Of a DNA stretch of 64,000 bases, positions 63,738 through 64,000 are shown piece by piece. A model generated the notes under the pieces. That model saw nothing but the letters and a program-made list of their open reading frames with translations. It was not told where the DNA came from and searched no databases. The position numbers were made by a program, and so were the translations under genes. How positions within the stretch are numbered: position 1 is the stretch's first letter; each line of letters begins with the position of its first letter. Source of the DNA: Gemmatimonadaceae bacterium (lineage in GTDB: Bacteria; Gemmatimonadota; Gemmatimonadetes; Gemmatimonadales; Gemmatimonadaceae); NCBI GenBank assembly GCA_035606695.1, contig DATNEW010000028.1:1-64000 (forward strand), written 5' to 3'.

Positions 63738-64000
63738 CCTCGCAAACCAACCCGGACGCGCCAACCTCCTGGGAAGCCGGCCTCGCGCGTGGATCGATCG
63801 TGCTCGAGCTGGACGAATCCGTCCTCGACAGCGTGCAAGGCGAGCACACGGTGCTGCTCGACTACGAGCGCGGCGAGTACTACGGCCTCAATGCGGTCGC
63901 GACCGCGGTGTGGCAACAACTTCGGGCGCGGCGGCAATTTCCGGACATCGTCGCGGCTCTCACCGCCGAATACGATGTAGCCGACGAACTCGCGCGGCGC
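63734..64000 (+). CDS. PqqD-like (RiPP recognition element) protein, 5' part
   Basis: The frame starts at ATG 63734 and is open to the right end of the window (89 codons seen). VLLDYERGEYYGLNAVATAVWQQL followed by FPDIVAALTAEYDV is the PqqD/lasso-B1 pattern, a small winged-helix domain that binds leader peptides. It should hand the precursor to the YcaO-TfuA pair. ATGA overlap with the TfuA gene. The 3' end is outside the window. Confidence 0.88.
   Translation, partial: MTSQTNPDAPTSWEAGLARGSIVLELDESVLDSVQGEHTVLLDYERGEYYGLNAVATAVWQQLRARRQFPDIVAALTAEYDVADELARR

Overview
The window is about 64 kb of very GC-rich chromosomal DNA from a Gram-negative-type bacterium, with many lipoboxes, Tat and Sec signals and periplasmic enzymes. 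PadR plus MacB-like permease pairs, large kinase/ATPase/TPR regulators, DUF1501/DUF1800 pairs, ECF sigma/anti-sigma units and many secreted proteins of unknown function suggest Gemmatimonadota, with Acidobacteriota the next guess. This is inference from gene content; no rRNA or other marker gene is present. No tRNA, rRNA, CRISPR array, transposase or prophage was found.

Region 1 (1-8.5 kb): the 3' part of an S9 peptidase; a translationally coupled three-gene minus-strand operon for a LVIVD-repeat-like secreted protein, an unknown exported protein and a Met-rich multicopper oxidase; a KirBac potassium channel; and a three-gene operon ending in clpP behind a good sigma-70 promoter. Region 2 (8.5-14.8 kb): a non-coding element with 45-bp inverted arms, a PadR/ABC permease pair with a clear operator palindrome, a DUF488 gene that seems to start at CTG, and a small regulatory cluster holding two copies of a 17-bp palindrome. 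Region 3 (15-25.2 kb): a large Ser/Thr kinase-ATPase-TPR regulator, a cyclopropane-synthase-like methyltransferase, a nitrilase-family hydrolase, a phosphatase, an FkbM methyltransferase, an M48 protease and a small lipoprotein.

Region 4 (25.4-33.4 kb): an ABC-2 export trio, an AmpG-like MFS protein, and an ACP / ketosynthase / alpha-oxoamine synthase / NAD-epimerase operon that probably makes an amino-ketone or sphingoid-like lipid. Region 5 (33.4-44.9 kb): a metallophosphoesterase-cupredoxin fusion divergent from an ECF sigma/anti-sigma pair, a lipoprotein deacetylase, a class A penicillin-binding protein, an ankyrin-repeat protein coupled to an ABC exporter, and a DUF1624-type membrane protein. 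Region 6 (45-59.5 kb): a LytS/LytTR two-component system, secreted proteins, the DUF1501/DUF1800 pair, a second large ATPase-TPR protein with degenerate GGDEF and Walker A motifs, and a pair of M16 peptidases, one lacking its zinc motif.

Region 7 (59.5-64 kb): an orphan OmpR-type regulator, a membrane protein, an unknown protein with a strong ribosome binding site and a terminator. Then a tightly coupled YcaO - TfuA - PqqD-like series runs off the right end. This last group is the 5' part of a ribosomal-peptide (RiPP) modification cluster, probably of the thioamide or azoline type, and is the best candidate for a new system here.
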